Origin: Motilimonas cestriensis
Lineage (GTDB): Bacteria; Pseudomonadota; Gammaproteobacteria; Enterobacterales; CBDFNC01
Assembly: GCF_021295315.1 (NCBI RefSeq)
Contig: NZ_JAIMJA010000005.1
Span: forward strand, 62,001-126,000
Reading direction: 5' to 3'
Length of the DNA stretch: 64,000 nucleotides
Shown: one piece after another, positions 23,508 to 33,591 of the stretch
How positions within the stretch are numbered: position 1 is the first letter of the stretch
Layout of the letters: the number at the start of each line of letters is the position of its first letter
Translations under genes and position numbers: made by a program
Notes under the pieces: model-generated
Told to the model about the DNA's origin: nothing
Seen by the model: the letters and a program-made list of their open reading frames with translations, nothing else
Database searches by the model: none

Positions 23508-24043
23508 AAGCGGTAGTCTAAACCGAAATGCATAATTTGCCGCTGTTGCTGCATCTCTACACCGGCTTTAAAATCAAGGTTTCTAATTAATTCGTAGGAA
23601 GTGGCTAAGCCTAAATTAGTAATGCTGCCATTAACAGCCGCCTTATTTAACCCAAGTGACATTTGGGTTATACGACTTTCAAGCTTAAGTTGAGGGCTGA
23701 CTTGGTAGCTGACGCCAGTGGAAAAGTGATACTCGGCTTGTTGGTCTGTTTCTTTAATCTCATTATTGTCACTGAAACCTGCTTCCATAAACACGTTAAT
23801 ACCTCTGTTAACAGGCCACTTATAACCCCCAATCATACCCAAGTTTTGGCCCTCGCTGTCATAATCACTTGGTGATAGTTTTTGATTCAAGAGCAGATTA
23901 AAAGAAGGTGAAAGCTGGCTGACGTACCATTGCTGTGCAATCTCTGTACGCTCTGTTGTGGTGGACAAAGGAATAAAGCTATCAGCTGCCACAGCTACGC
24001 TGCTCATCGCAGATAAAATAATTAATAGCGCGGCTCGCATCAT
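23504..24043 (-). CDS. Small outer-membrane beta-barrel protein
   Basis: A 179-aa protein with a signal peptide (about residues 1-19, cut after AVA) and alternating beta strands ending in the aromatic terminus LDYRF that is typical of barrels inserted by BAM. A stretch like GMIGGYKWPVNRGINVFMEAGFSDN resembles OmpA/OmpW-type small barrels. The barrel may be 8-stranded from its size. No specific function can be given. The gene converges with the DUF3293 gene. Confidence 0.75.
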   Translation of the reverse strand: MMRAALLIILSAMSSVAVAADSFIPLSTTTERTEIAQQWYVSQLSPSFNLLLNQKLSPSDYDSEGQNLGMIGGYKWPVNRGINVFMEAGFSDNNEIKETDQQAEYHFSTGVSYQVSPQLKLESRITQMSLGLNKAAVNGSITNLGLATSYELIRNLDFKAGVEMQQQRQIMHFGLDYRF

Positions 24044-24292
24044 ATAACTATCCCTATTTCAAAAATGTAATTCTAGTATGGTCCGATGTAAGGTAAATGA
24101 TCTAAAAAAAATAGCTTTATTTATAGATGTCTGGTGAAGGATCCGGTGTTGGAGCAAACAAGTTTCAATAATCAGTTATCATTCAAAGGTAACTATTCCT
24201 ATTCGGCTCACCCGTTGCATTGATAACGTTAATTGGGTTTCAACCTGTTGGTGAATAGTACGTTCACGACCTTCAGCTGGTTTGGTACCTTG

Positions 24293-24412
24293 ATGAAACG
24301 GCTAATTAGTAAGGTTGTAACCAGTGCGCACTATGATTTACTTAGCCGCCGTGTGAGTGTAACAGGGGGCGTAGCCGAATATTTGTCTTACCTATTATTG
24401 ATAGAGGCTTAG
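24293..24412 (+). other. Open frame of 39 codons in the thr upstream region, unsupported
   Basis: In the gap 24044-24597, an ATG at 24293 opens a 39-codon frame (MKRLISKVVTSAHYDLLSRR...) without a convincing ribosome site. It is listed only because the gap is otherwise empty up to the T-rich repeats. I do not consider it proven. Confidence 0.15.
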
Positions 24413-24426
24413 ACTGCTTTCTGTTT

Positions 24427-24515
24427 GTTTATTAGGTTTTTTGTGTTGTTTTATTGTTTTCTAGTTTATTTATTGGCTTTTTATTCTTTTTTAGCAGTTT
24501 ATTCGGCTTTTTGAG
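24427..24515 (+). repeat. T-rich degenerate repeats upstream of the thr promoter
   Basis: Three related units occur: GTTTATTAGGTTTTTT at about 24427, GTTTATTTATTGGCTTTTT at about 24464 and GTTTATTCGGCTTTTT at about 24497. They end about 25 bases before the thr -35 element. They may be an upstream binding or curvature element, or only low-complexity sequence. Confidence 0.4.
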
Positions 24516-24540
24516 CTTGTTCTTGCTTCAACGCCTCCAA

Positions 24541-24569
24541 TTGACAAGCTAGGTAAAGTTCGGTATTAG
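24541..24569 (+). promoter_or_regulatory. thr operon promoter
   Basis: TTGACA (24541-24546) and TATTAG (24564-24569) are separated by 17 bases. Transcription would start near 24576, about 22 bases ahead of the thrL start codon. Confidence 0.7.
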
Positions 24570-24597
24570 TGTAGCCATTATTTTATAAGGTTGCTTT

Positions 24598-24666
24598 ATG
24601 CTAGTTATTCTAACGACTACCACCATTATTACCACCAGCACAGTTATTGTCGCTGGGGCGGGCTAA
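24598..24666 (+). CDS. thrL: thr operon leader peptide
   Basis: A 22-aa peptide containing a run of Thr and Ile codons (LTTTTIITTSTVIV). ATG follows ATAAGG. Stalling of the ribosome at these codons when charged tRNA-Thr or tRNA-Ile is low prevents formation of the downstream attenuator, as known for enteric thr operons. The 3' end of the peptide frame (GCGGGCT, about 24658-24664) can pair with AGCCCGC of the attenuator, giving the antiterminator. Confidence 0.9.
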   Translation: MLVILTTTTIITTSTVIVAGAG

Positions 24667-24691
24667 TGGATAAGCAATAGCAAAATTCTAT

Positions 24692-24720
24692 AAGCCCGCT
24701 CAAACGAAGCGGGCTTTTTC
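24692..24720 (+). terminator. thr operon attenuator
   Basis: AAGCCCGCT (24692-24700) and AGCGGGCTT (24708-24716) form a nine-base stem followed by a T run, 22 bases before thrA. It lies between thrL and thrA, so it acts as the leader-controlled terminator. Confidence 0.9.
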
Positions 24721-24742
24721 ATTTTTATCAGGGAGAGGTACG

Positions 24743-27205
24743 ATGCGCGTACTTAAGTTTGGCGGTACATCTTTAGCCAATGCAGAGCGATTTAATCGCG
24801 CTGCCGATATCGTGGTAAGTAATCAGCAGCAGTCACAGGTCGCTTTAGTTTTATCTGCGCCAGCAGGTGTCACCAACAATTTAGTTGAAGTGGTGGCGCA
24901 AACTAGCCAAGGGCAAAATGCCGAACATCATGTCGCGGCCATTAAAACCATTTTTACCGACCTGATCATTGGCCTTTCTAAGCTTTATCCTGATTTCAGA
25001 CATAATGCGCTGTTAAACCAAACCGACGAGGTGTTAGCCAAAGTAAGTAAGCTGTTACAAGGTGTGAGCTTGCTTGAGCAGTGCCCAGATAACATTGAAG
25101 CGCGGATTTTGTCCCAAGGTGAAGTGCTTAGTATTGCTTGTATGGCTGAGCTGCTAAAAGCCAAAGGGGAAGTGGTTGAAATTATTGTGCCACAAGAGAA
25201 GTTAATTTCTTATCGCGGTGGTTATGTCGAAGCGATGGTTGATATTGCGGCTTCAAAGGCGCGTTTCGCTGCTGAAGTCATTATCCCCGAAGCCATTTAC
25301 TTAATGCCCGGTTTTACGGCTGGTAACGAAGCGGGTGAAACCTTAGTGTTGGGGCGAAATGGCTCTGACTATTCTGCGGCGGTGTTGGCGGCGTGCTTAG
25401 ATGCTGAGTGCTGTGAAATATGGACCGATGTGGATGGTGTATACAGCTGCGATCCACGTTTAGTTAAAGATGCCACTTTACTTGATTCGTTAAGTTATGC
25501 TGAGGCGATGGAGTTGTCTTACTTTGGTGCTAAAGTGCTGCACCCGAAAACTATTGCGCCTATTTCACAACATCACATCCCTTGTTTGATAAAAAACACC
25601 AATAACCCACAAGCGCCGGGCACCTTAATCAGCGGTGAGCCGGGTGATGCAAAAATGGAAGTGAAAGCCATTTCAGATCTTAAAGGTATGACCATGTTAA
25701 GTGTGTCTGGTCCTGGGATGAAAGGCATGGTGGGGATTGCAGGTCGCATTTTTTCTGCGGTATCGCGTGCTGGCGTGTCTATTGTCTTAATCACTCAATC
25801 TTCGTCTGAATACAGCGTTAGCTTTTGTATTCATAGTTATGAAGCACAGTTGGCCGTTTCAGCGATAGAGCAAGAGTTTGAACTAGAGCTTGCCAATCAA
25901 TTAATTGAGCCGATTGATCAAAAGCACAATTTGGCTATCATCTCACTGATTGGCGATGGCATGAAAACATCTCTTGGTGTTGCGGCGCGTTTTTTCAATG
26001 CGTTGGCAGAGCCGTCGGTGAACATTATTGCCATTGCACAAGGCTCGTCAGAGCGCTCTATTTCTGCCGTTATCCCGGAGAATAAAGTCAATGAGGCAAT
26101 TAAATCTTGTCATCACAATTTCTTTGGTACCCAGCAGTTTATTGACGTATTTCTCGTGGGCTGTGGCGGTGTTGGTGGTGCTTTTGTCGACCAAATCTAT
26201 CGCCAAACAGAGCAGCTTGCGAATAAAAATATCACCATGCGGGTGTGCGGCATTGCTAATCGTAGCGCGATGATCACCAATCCCGATGGCATTGATTTAA
26301 CGAATTGGCGCGATCAACTCAAAGATGCGACAGAACCCTTCTCGCTAAAACGCGCTCATCAACTGGTCGAAGCTTCACATATCATTAACCCGGTATTAGT
26401 TGACTGTACCAGTGATGACAAAATTGCTGATGATTATGTTAACTTTTTAGGTGCGGGCTTCCATGTGGTTGCCGCCAACAAAAAAGCCAACACAGGTAGC
26501 ATGGATTACTACCGTCAGTTGCGCCTTACTGCTTTATCGACCCGCCGTAAGTTTCTTTATGAAACAAATGTGGGTGCTGGCCTACCAGTCATTGAGAACC
26601 TACAAAATCTATTAAATGCTGGCGACCAGTTGATGACGTTCAATGGTATTTTGTCGGGCTCATTGTCATATATTTTTGGTAAATTAGACGAGGGCATGGC
26701 ATTTTCTGAAGTGACTAAGGTTGCTCGTGAAAATGGCTTTACTGAGCCAGATCCACGCGATGATTTAAGTGGCGTTGACGTGGCGAGAAAACTGTTAATT
26801 TTGGCCCGTGAAGCGGGCATGGAATTGTCATTAAGCGATGTTGAGATTGAAGCGGCATTGCCGCCAGGCTTTGATGACAGCGGTACCATTGAAGAGTTTA
26901 TGGAGCGCTTACCGCAAGCGGACGAATACTTTGCCAAGCGTGCAAAGGATGCCGCAGACAAAGGTCAAGTATTGCGCTACGCGGGAACTATCGAAGATGG
27001 TCACTGCCGAGTGTCAATTATCGCATGTGACGAATCAGACCCTTTGAATAAAGTAAAAGATGGCGAAAACGCACTTGCGTTATACAGCCAGTACTACCAG
27101 CCAATTCCTATGGTGCTAAGAGGCTATGGTGCGGGCACCGAAGTGACCGCTGCTGGTGTGTTTGCTGATGTATTAAGAACACTGAATTGGAAGCAGGAAG
27201 TTTAA
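24743..27205 (+). CDS. thrA: Bifunctional aspartokinase I / homoserine dehydrogenase I
   Basis: An 820-aa enzyme that phosphorylates aspartate and reduces aspartate semialdehyde to homoserine, at the head and branch point of the threonine pathway. The kinase part (about 1-295) begins [17 protein letters not shown]; two ACT regulatory modules (about 315-460) bind threonine for feedback control; the dehydrogenase part (about 465-815) opens with the NAD(P) motif [13 protein letters not shown]. Length equals that of E. coli ThrA. A leader peptide and attenuator control it. The thrB gene follows after 43 bases. Confidence 0.97.
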   Translation: MRVLKFGGTSLANAERFNRAADIVVSNQQQSQVALVLSAPAGVTNNLVEVVAQTSQGQNAEHHVAAIKTIFTDLIIGLSKLYPDFRHNALLNQTDEVLAKVSKLLQGVSLLEQCPDNIEARILSQGEVLSIACMAELLKAKGEVVEIIVPQEKLISYRGGYVEAMVDIAASKARFAAEVIIPEAIYLMPGFTAGNEAGETLVLGRNGSDYSAAVLAACLDAECCEIWTDVDGVYSCDPRLVKDATLLDSLSYAEAMELSYFGAKVLHPKTIAPISQHHIPCLIKNTNNPQAPGTLISGEPGDAKMEVKAISDLKGMTMLSVSGPGMKGMVGIAGRIFSAVSRAGVSIVLITQSSSEYSVSFCIHSYEAQLAVSAIEQEFELELANQLIEPIDQKHNLAIISLIGDGMKTSLGVAARFFNALAEPSVNIIAIAQGSSERSISAVIPENKVNEAIKSCHHNFFGTQQFIDVFLVGCGGVGGAFVDQIYRQTEQLANKNITMRVCGIANRSAMITNPDGIDLTNWRDQLKDATEPFSLKRAHQLVEASHIINPVLVDCTSDDKIADDYVNFLGAGFHVVAANKKANTGSMDYYRQLRLTALSTRRKFLYETNVGAGLPVIENLQNLLNAGDQLMTFNGILSGSLSYIFGKLDEGMAFSEVTKVARENGFTEPDPRDDLSGVDVARKLLILAREAGMELSLSDVEIEAALPPGFDDSGTIEEFMERLPQADEYFAKRAKDAADKGQVLRYAGTIEDGHCRVSIIACDESDPLNKVKDGENALALYSQYYQPIPMVLRGYGAGTEVTAAGVFADVLRTLNWKQEV

Positions 27206-27248
27206 CCATGATTCCAGCTATAAAACGATTAACTTGGAGAATAGGATC

Positions 27249-28205
27249 ATGAGTCTTGTTGCTTACGCCCCCGCTTCTACGGCTAACGTGAGCGTTGGGT
27301 TTGATGTTTTAGGTGGTGCATTAGCGCCAATTGACGGCTCATTATTGGGCGACCGCGTATTGATTGAAAAGGGCACTGACGATTACAGCTTAACTTGCAG
27401 TGGTCGCTTTGCTCACAAGCTGCCTGCCGATGGCAAGAGTAATATTGTTTATCAGTGTTACTTAGGTTACAAAGCGGCGCTATCGGAAAAAGGCATGACT
27501 TGCTTACCGGTAGCGATGGAATTAGAAAAAAACCTGCCAGTAGGCAGTGGTCTTGGCTCAAGTGCTAGCTCCATTGTGGCGGCATTGGAAGCCCTTAATG
27601 CTTTACATGATTACCCATTAGGCGAAATGGAAATGCTGGCGTTAATGGGCAAGCTTGAAGGTGAAATAAGTGGCAGTGTGCATTACGACAACGTCGCACC
27701 TTGTTACTTAGGTGGCATGCAATTAATGCTTGAGCAGGGCGCATTGATTAGTCAAGCCATTCCTAGCTTTAAAGAGTGGTATTGGGTGGTCGCTTATCCC
27801 GGTATTACTGTATCAACCTCGGCTGCTCGCGCGATTTTACCGGCGCAATACCGTCGTAGTGATGTGTTAGCATATGGTCGTCACTTGGCAGGTTTTGTTC
27901 ACGCAAGCTATACCAATCAACCAGATTTAGCTGCGGGAATGCTCAAAGATGTGATTGCGGAGCCTTATCGTCAGCAGTTAATCCCTGGCTTTAAAGAAGT
28001 GCGCAAATACGCCACACAAAGCGGCGCGTTAGCAACGGGTATTTCTGGATCGGGCCCGACGGTATTTGTGGTGATGAAAGAGCTAGACCAAGCCCAGCGT
28101 TTAAAAAGCTGGTTAGAAGAACACTTCATTCAAAATGAAGACGGATTTTGTCATATTTGTCACCTCGATGAAGAAGGTGCAAGAGTTGTAGGAACGCAGT
28201 TATGA
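27249..28205 (+). CDS. thrB: Homoserine kinase
   Basis: A 318-aa GHMP-family kinase that makes O-phosphohomoserine for ThrC. The N-terminal strand ([20 protein letters not shown]) and the ATP-binding motif [18 protein letters not shown] (about residues 94-111) are diagnostic; the C-terminal GHMP motif is [11 protein letters not shown]. The start at 27249 follows GGAGAATAGGATC. It overlaps thrC by four bases (ATGA), so the two are translationally coupled. Confidence 0.96.
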   Translation: MSLVAYAPASTANVSVGFDVLGGALAPIDGSLLGDRVLIEKGTDDYSLTCSGRFAHKLPADGKSNIVYQCYLGYKAALSEKGMTCLPVAMELEKNLPVGSGLGSSASSIVAALEALNALHDYPLGEMEMLALMGKLEGEISGSVHYDNVAPCYLGGMQLMLEQGALISQAIPSFKEWYWVVAYPGITVSTSAARAILPAQYRRSDVLAYGRHLAGFVHASYTNQPDLAAGMLKDVIAEPYRQQLIPGFKEVRKYATQSGALATGISGSGPTVFVVMKELDQAQRLKSWLEEHFIQNEDGFCHICHLDEEGARVVGTQL

Positions 28206-29479
28206 ACTTATACAATATCAAAGAAAACAGCGAGCAAGTGAGCTTTCAACAGGCTGTTAAGCAAGGTTTAGGTAAAAACCAAGGGTTGTTTTTCCCTGAC
28301 ACCATCGAGCCGTTGGCTGATGTGAATGCGCTGTTAAAACAAGATCTTGTTACTCGCAGTAGCGCCATTTTACATCACTTGATAGGTGATGAACTCAGCG
28401 CTGAAGATGTGTCTGATATGGTGAGTAAAGCATTCCAATTTGGCGCGCCAATTAAACAGGTTAGCGATGATATCTACGCCCTTGAGCTATTTCATGGTCC
28501 AACTTTAGCGTTTAAAGACTTTGGCGGCCGCTTTATGGCGCAATGTTTGGCTAAATTTGGTGGCGATAAAGCCATCACCATTTTAACGGCAACATCGGGT
28601 GATACTGGCGCAGCGGTAGCTCATGCGTTTTATGGTCTAGAGAACATTAAAGTGGTTATCTTATATCCAAAAGGTAAGATCAGCCCATTACAAGAAAAGC
28701 TATTTTGTACCCTAGGTGGCAATATTACGACCGTTGCGATTGAAGATGACTTTGATGCCTGTCAAGCCATGGTTAAGAACGCATTTGATGATGAGGAGCT
28801 AAAACAAGCCATTGGCCTAAACTCTGCAAACTCTATTAACATCAGCCGCTTGTTAGCACAAATTTGTTATTACTTTGAAGCCTTTGCGCAGCTGCCAGCT
28901 GACAAACGTGACAATGTTGTGGTGTCGGTGCCAAGTGGTAACTTTGGTAACCTAACGGCAGGTTTATTGGCGCAGGCTTTAGGTTTACCGATTAAGCGCT
29001 TTATCGCTGCAACTAACGAAAATGATACTGTTCCTCGTTATCTGCAAGACGGTCAGTGGGCACCAAAGAAAACAGTTGCCACGCTTTCTAATGCGATGGA
29101 CGTGAGCCAACCGAACAACTGGCCGCGTATTGAAGAGCTGTTTAAAGTGAAAGGTAAGTCCTTATCTGAGCTAGGCAAAGGCATGCTAACTGACGCTGAA
29201 ACAGAAGTCGCTCTGAAAGGATTAGACGATGCTGGCTATTTATGTGAGCCACACGGCGCAATCGCTTATGATCAGCTCACTAAACAGTTACAAGCAGGGG
29301 AGACCGGTATTTTCCTATGTACTGCTCATCCTGCTAAGTTTAAAGAAAGCGTTGAATCTATCTTAGGTAAAGATATTGGTTTGCCGAAAGAGCTAGCTGA
29401 TCGCGCCGATCTCGAATTGTTATCAAAAGAGATGCCTGCTGATTTTGCGCAATTGCGTGAACTGTTGATGAATAACTAA
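28202..29479 (+). CDS. thrC: Threonine synthase
   Basis: A 425-aa PLP enzyme that converts phosphohomoserine to threonine. The PLP lysine lies in the conserved [15 protein letters not shown] (about residues 97-111), and [19 protein letters not shown] (about 129-147) is the phosphate-binding region. It closes the thrLABC operon and is followed by a terminator. Confidence 0.97.
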   Translation: MNLYNIKENSEQVSFQQAVKQGLGKNQGLFFPDTIEPLADVNALLKQDLVTRSSAILHHLIGDELSAEDVSDMVSKAFQFGAPIKQVSDDIYALELFHGPTLAFKDFGGRFMAQCLAKFGGDKAITILTATSGDTGAAVAHAFYGLENIKVVILYPKGKISPLQEKLFCTLGGNITTVAIEDDFDACQAMVKNAFDDEELKQAIGLNSANSINISRLLAQICYYFEAFAQLPADKRDNVVVSVPSGNFGNLTAGLLAQALGLPIKRFIAATNENDTVPRYLQDGQWAPKKTVATLSNAMDVSQPNNWPRIEELFKVKGKSLSELGKGMLTDAETEVALKGLDDAGYLCEPHGAIAYDQLTKQLQAGETGIFLCTAHPAKFKESVESILGKDIGLPKELADRADLELLSKEMPADFAQLRELLMNN

Positions 29480-29504
29480 TCCTTCACACGTTTAATAAAT
29501 ACTT

Positions 29505-29527
29505 AAAGGGGCTTTTGCCCCTTTTTT
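29505..29527 (+). terminator. Terminator of the thr operon
   Basis: GGGGC and GCCCC with a TTTT loop and a T run, 28 bases after the thrC stop codon. Confidence 0.85.
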
Positions 29528-29702
29528 GATCTTGGCTACAGTGTCATGTTGTCACTTATGCCTATTTCGGGTTAACTTAGTGCTATGGCACCCTCAAATT
29601 ATTGTTTTGCCTCGCGCCCTAACAATACTCGCGACACTCGCATGTTGCAGTCGTTTGGGTATATGCCTATCATGGGCAACTTTTTCAACAGCAGGTCATC
29701 AC

Positions 29703-30575
29703 ATGAGTAAAGTATTAACCGATTTGCTCTCTCAACTTCAGCTTGAGCGTATTGAAAACACACTATACCGTGGCCAGAGCCAAGACTTAGGGTTTGGTGC
29801 GGTGTTTGGTGGTCAGGTTTTAGGGCAGGCCTTGTCTGCTGCGAAAGAAACAGTAGAAGAGCAGCGTAAAGTACACTCGCTACATTGCTACTTTTTGTTG
29901 GCGGGAGATGTAAATCAACCGATTGTTTATGATGTAGAAGCGATTCGAGACGGCGGTACTATTTCCACTCGCCGGATCAAGGCTATTCAAAATGGTAAAG
30001 ACATTTTCTATATGACGGCCTCCTTCAAAGTGCCCGAACGCGGTTTTGAACATCAAGATAAAATGCCAGATGTTCCTGCGCCAGAAGAGCTTGAGTCGGA
30101 ACAAGATTTTGCGTTGAAACATCGTGAGCTACTACCTGAATATATTCGTGAGAAATTTATTTGCGATCGGCCTATTGAAATCCGTCCAGTAAAAATGGTC
30201 AATCCCTTGGCTCCTGAAGTATCTGAGCCTAAGCGAGCGGTATGGATGAAAGCACGTGGCGCGATGCCAGACGATTTACGGGTACATCAGTATTTATTGG
30301 CTTATGCGTCAGACTTTAACTTTTTACCCACTGCGTTGTATCCCCATGGCGAGTCATTTTTTTCACCGCAGATGCAAGTGGTTACTATTGATCATTCGAT
30401 GTGGTTTCATCATGAATTTCGCTTTGATGAATGGCTACTTTATGAAATTGATAGTCAAGCCGCTGCAGGTGGGACGGGCTTAGTGCGGGGGAAAATTTTT
30501 AACCGTGAGGGTTTGCTTGTTGCGTCAACCATTCAAGAAGGGCTAATTAGAAAAAGGCCTGAGAAAAAATCATAG
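29703..30575 (+). CDS. tesB: Acyl-CoA thioesterase II
   Basis: A 290-aa double-hotdog thioesterase that hydrolyses medium- and long-chain acyl-CoA. It shows TesB features: [26 protein letters not shown] near the N-terminus (hotdog 1), the [19 protein letters not shown] strand, and a C-terminal [24 protein letters not shown] region holding the catalytic Asp-Gln/Thr network. The start at 29703 gives the family length; the longer upstream frame overlaps the thr terminator and is excluded. Confidence 0.92.
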   Translation: MSKVLTDLLSQLQLERIENTLYRGQSQDLGFGAVFGGQVLGQALSAAKETVEEQRKVHSLHCYFLLAGDVNQPIVYDVEAIRDGGTISTRRIKAIQNGKDIFYMTASFKVPERGFEHQDKMPDVPAPEELESEQDFALKHRELLPEYIREKFICDRPIEIRPVKMVNPLAPEVSEPKRAVWMKARGAMPDDLRVHQYLLAYASDFNFLPTALYPHGESFFSPQMQVVTIDHSMWFHHEFRFDEWLLYEIDSQAAAGGTGLVRGKIFNREGLLVASTIQEGLIRKRPEKKS

Positions 30576-30592
30576 TCTGGATACAGAAATGG

Positions 30593-30617
30593 AAAAGGGC
30601 GCTATGCGCCCTTTTTA
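30593..30617 (+). terminator. Terminator of tesB
   Basis: AAAGGGCGC and GCGCCCTTT form a nine-base stem with a TAT loop followed by a T run, 18 bases after the tesB stop. Confidence 0.85.
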
Positions 30618-30658
30618 TTGCAACTCTCCATGGCTCAATGGAGGCTGAAACCCCGATA

Positions 30659-31039
30659 TTATAGGCTTTCAGTGAAAGTACGCGTGATCACATCCTGTTG
30701 TTGCTCTTTTGTTAACGAGTTAAAACGTACTGCATAGCCTGATACGCGAATAGTCAGTTGTGGGTATTTTTCTGGATGAGCAATCGCATCTTCCAATGTT
30801 TCACGCTTTAACACGTTTACGTTTAGGTGCTGACCACCTTCTTGTAGCGGTGCAACCTGCACTGGCACTTCTTTGTATTCGATATCACCCAAATCATTTA
30901 ACGCAACAACTTGGTCTTCCGCGTAAGCATTGTCTTTTACACAAAGGCAACGTGCTTCTTGTTTTGCTTCATCTAACAACCAAAATGAGTTAATCAAAGA
31001 GGCATTATTTGCTTTAGTAATTTGCACACCAACTGTCAT
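30659..31039 (-). CDS. grcA: Autonomous glycyl radical cofactor
   Basis: A 126-aa protein that can replace the damaged glycyl-radical end of pyruvate formate-lyase. The C-terminal part ([20 protein letters not shown] and [13 protein letters not shown]) is nearly identical to E. coli YfiD, with the radical glycine in RVSGYAVRF. The ATG at 31039 is preceded by GGAG; a TTG six bases further upstream is an alternative start. Two FNR-type boxes lie upstream. ung follows divergently, as in E. coli. Confidence 0.95.
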   Translation of the reverse strand: MTVGVQITKANNASLINSFWLLDEAKQEARCLCVKDNAYAEDQVVALNDLGDIEYKEVPVQVAPLQEGGQHLNVNVLKRETLEDAIAHPEKYPQLTIRVSGYAVRFNSLTKEQQQDVITRTFTESL

Positions 31040-31127
31040 AGTCAAGCTCCATTTAAGGTAGAAATTTTGAAATAAAAGGACATAAATGAAATTAAAGAAC
31101 TTTTATTCCTTGGTTAATCTATGAACT

Positions 31128-31133
31128 ATTATA
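31128..31133 (-). promoter_or_regulatory. Possible -10 element of grcA
   Basis: On the minus strand this reads TATAAT. Its distance to the nearer FNR box is shorter than the classical class II arrangement, so another -10 closer to the gene remains possible. Confidence 0.35.
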
Positions 31134-31146
31134 GGCAGCTCGCATC

Positions 31147-31212
31147 TTGATGTAAATCAATTTAATACCCCTAAGGTGGTATTTTTGCTTTTAGTTCTTT
31201 GATCTAAATCAA
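31147..31212. promoter_or_regulatory. Tandem FNR/EtrA-type boxes upstream of grcA
   Basis: TTGATGTAAATCAA (31147-31160) and TTGATCTAAATCAA (31199-31212) both match TTGAT-N4-ATCAA perfectly. Their centres are 52 bp apart. In E. coli, yfiD has two FNR sites with almost the same spacing. The remaining gap up to ung (31213-31404) is AT-rich, with no other feature recognised. Confidence 0.85.
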
Positions 31213-31404
31213 TGAAATATCTATTTTAGCTATTGTGGCCGCTGTGTGGAGATGGCACGGTCTCAAAAACTATTTTGTAATTTATTAACGTAATTTAATT
31301 ACATATTTGTGTGTTGTTTATAGCGGGTATAAACGGTGTTATTCTAGGTTTATGACTTATTATCAGCTAACTGAGTAGGTTAGCTAACCAAAAAGGAAGC
31401 ACTC

Positions 31405-32082
31405 ATGGCGCTGCATAAAACGTGGGCTGAAGTGATAGGTGTAGAAAAAGAACAAGCTTACTTTCAGCAAATAATGTCTTTTGTTAAAGCTGAGCGAGAT
31501 TTAGGCAAGGTTGTGTATCCTCCTCAGCATGAGGTGTTTAATGCGTTTAAATTAACTGAATTGTCTGATGTTAAAGTGGTTATTATTGGTCAAGACCCTT
31601 ACCACGGCCCCAATCAAGCTCATGGTTTATGTTTTTCAGTATTACCGGGCATTAAAACGCCGCCATCATTAGTTAATATTTACAAAGAGCTACAAAATGA
31701 TATACCGGGCTTTGTCATTCCTAGTCATGGCTTTTTACAAAGCTGGGCTAGTCAAGGTGTGTTATTGCTCAATACTGTGCTGACTGTTGAGGCGGGTAAA
31801 GCCCATAGCCACGCTAAGTGCGGTTGGGAGCTATTTACCGATAAGGTGATAGAGCAAATTAATCTTCATTGTGAAGGGGTTGTATTTTTGCTGTGGGGCG
31901 CTCATGCGCAAAAAAAAGGTGCCATGATCAATACCGCGCGCCATCACGTGTTAAAAGCGCCGCACCCTTCACCTTTATCCGCGCATCGAGGCTTCTTTGG
32001 TTGTGGTCATTTTTCGGCAACCAATGAACGATTAAAGCAGCAGGGGTTGGCGCCAATTAATTGGCAACCAGAATTGCCATAA
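31405..32082 (+). CDS. ung: Uracil-DNA glycosylase
   Basis: A 225-aa family-1 UDG that removes uracil from DNA at the start of base excision repair. The catalytic water-activating loop [18 protein letters not shown] (about residues 62-79) and the Leu-insertion loop [17 protein letters not shown] (about 188-204) are present. Start ATG at 31405 after AAGGAAGCACTC. It is divergent from grcA. Confidence 0.96.
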   Translation: MALHKTWAEVIGVEKEQAYFQQIMSFVKAERDLGKVVYPPQHEVFNAFKLTELSDVKVVIIGQDPYHGPNQAHGLCFSVLPGIKTPPSLVNIYKELQNDIPGFVIPSHGFLQSWASQGVLLLNTVLTVEAGKAHSHAKCGWELFTDKVIEQINLHCEGVVFLLWGAHAQKKGAMINTARHHVLKAPHPSPLSAHRGFFGCGHFSATNERLKQQGLAPINWQPELP

Positions 32083-32229
32083 TTACTTGGCGATAAAATA
32101 TTAATCGACTAGTATCATAAGGTTATTTGTAATTTTCTAGTAACAGTTAGCTGTAATGCTTTATATCAAATTATTTTGCCCAAGCCCTTGATAGAGTGGA
32201 TTTTCAAGGATAAGCATAAGGACGCAGTC

Positions 32230-32766
32230 GTGTTAAGTATCATACATAACGATCATAAGAATATTGCCAAGTTACTCAACGTGCTAACAGATAAGCTCAG
32301 TAGAATTAAGCTTGAGGATGAAGTGGACTACCGCTTAGTGAGAGACATTGTTTCTTATTTACAAACTTATTCTGGAAAGTTTCATCACCCCCTCGAAGAC
32401 CGTATTTACGAATACTATCTTAAATACCGGGTTGTTGATGACAGTGTAGCTAATCGCTTACATGATGAGCATCAGCACTTAGAGATTATTAGTGCCGAGC
32501 TAAAAGAGATGATAGACAGTATTTTACTCGATGCTATCGTGTCTCGTGATGACATCATTGAAAAGTTACAACAGTTTGTTAATTTGCAAAAAGCGCATCT
32601 TGATTACGAAGAAGTTGAAATTTTACCTGCGATTAAAGCCAGCTTAAGTGCCGATGATTGGCGTCATCTTGAGCAAAATTGGCACCATGATCCGCAAGAA
32701 GACCCATTGTTTGGCCGTACTGTTGCAGATCAGTACAAGTCGCTAGCTAAGCGCTTAAGTTTATAA
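32230..32766 (+). CDS. Hemerythrin-domain protein
   Basis: A protein of about 178 aa with an HHE-type hemerythrin fold. The metal ligands are likely the His residues in IIHNDHKN (N-terminal helix), FHHPLEDRIYEYY (second helix), HDEHQHLE and LDYEEVEILPAI (later helices). Such proteins carry a diiron centre and act in oxygen, NO or iron-sulfur stress responses. The GTG at 32230 was chosen because AAGGA lies in front of it; a longer reading from a TTG at 32176 lacks a ribosome site but cannot be excluded. Confidence 0.8.
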   Translation: MLSIIHNDHKNIAKLLNVLTDKLSRIKLEDEVDYRLVRDIVSYLQTYSGKFHHPLEDRIYEYYLKYRVVDDSVANRLHDEHQHLEIISAELKEMIDSILLDAIVSRDDIIEKLQQFVNLQKAHLDYEEVEILPAIKASLSADDWRHLEQNWHHDPQEDPLFGRTVADQYKSLAKRLSL

Positions 32767-32787
32767 GCAATTTTTTGTTTGTAATAT

Positions 32788-32819
32788 AAAAAATCCAAGC
32801 CTTGGCTTGGATTTTTTTG
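32788..32819. terminator. Bidirectional terminator between the hemerythrin gene and ytjB
   Basis: AAATCCAAGCC and GGCTTGGATTT form an 11-base stem with a TT loop and A/T runs on both sides. The two flanking genes converge on it. Confidence 0.85.
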
Positions 32820-32835
32820 GTTTTAAAATTGCTCG

Positions 32836-33483
32836 TTACGGCGATGAAGCGGAATCGTTTTGCTGTTGTTTTGATTTGTACATCAGTTGTTGCCACCAAT
32901 GGCGTTTTTTCGATAGTGAGCGGGTCAGTAAAAAGCCAATTAGAAGGGCGACTACTAACATGGTTTTGAGTAGTTCATTGGCTTTTTGTTGGTAGTCGTT
33001 CATCACCGCTAATATTTTACCTTGTTCTAGGGTCACCCTTAGATAGCCTATCTTTGTACTTTCTTTAAATAACTCAGCAATATAAGGAATACGGTTTTGG
33101 GCTATCTCACGTGCATCTGCTGAGGTTGTTTTCGGTGATAGGTTAAGCACTAAATCGAGTGGTAATGCATCGGCAGATTGGTGTAATACCACACCAAAGG
33201 CATTGTAAATGGTTACATCTCTAACCAAGGGGTCATGGGATAGGCCGTCAACTAGGCGCAACAGCTCTTCATTGTCTTCTGCTTCAAGATAACGAGCGGC
33301 ATCATTCGCTGCTCGGCTGGTTAAGGTATAGCCAAAACGCTGAGTTTGCTCGATACGGTTTTTATCTGCGAGTACCTGTAAATTAGTCGTTAGATAGGCG
33401 AGGTAACCGATTAAGCCAACAGCAACAATTAGTTGTAGCGTTCGCCAAATAAGCAAGCGAGGTAGTTTTGCATTTAGTGTCAT
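32836..33483 (-). CDS. ytjB: AhpA/YtjB family membrane protein
   Basis: A 215-aa protein with an N-terminal membrane segment (about residues 12-33), a periplasmic domain (about 36-165) and a second membrane segment near the C-terminus (about 170-187). It resembles YtjB (SMP_2 family), whose gene is divergent from serB also in E. coli. The start at 33483 is preceded by AGGAG. Its role is not firmly known. Confidence 0.85.
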   Translation of the reverse strand: MTLNAKLPRLLIWRTLQLIVAVGLIGYLAYLTTNLQVLADKNRIEQTQRFGYTLTSRAANDAARYLEAEDNEELLRLVDGLSHDPLVRDVTIYNAFGVVLHQSADALPLDLVLNLSPKTTSADAREIAQNRIPYIAELFKESTKIGYLRVTLEQGKILAVMNDYQQKANELLKTMLVVALLIGFLLTRSLSKKRHWWQQLMYKSKQQQNDSASSP

Positions 33484-33591
33484 GAACAAAAGACTCCTAA
33501 CCAATAAACACACTAAGATTGGTACTTGCAAAGGTAAAACGCAATAGCTATCTTGAGCGCAATTAATTTTAATGAAAAATCAGGAAGTATT

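Noticed and set aside
24293..24412. 39-codon frame in the thr upstream gap as a gene
   Set aside because: No ribosome site and no recognisable product; kept only as a low-confidence note.
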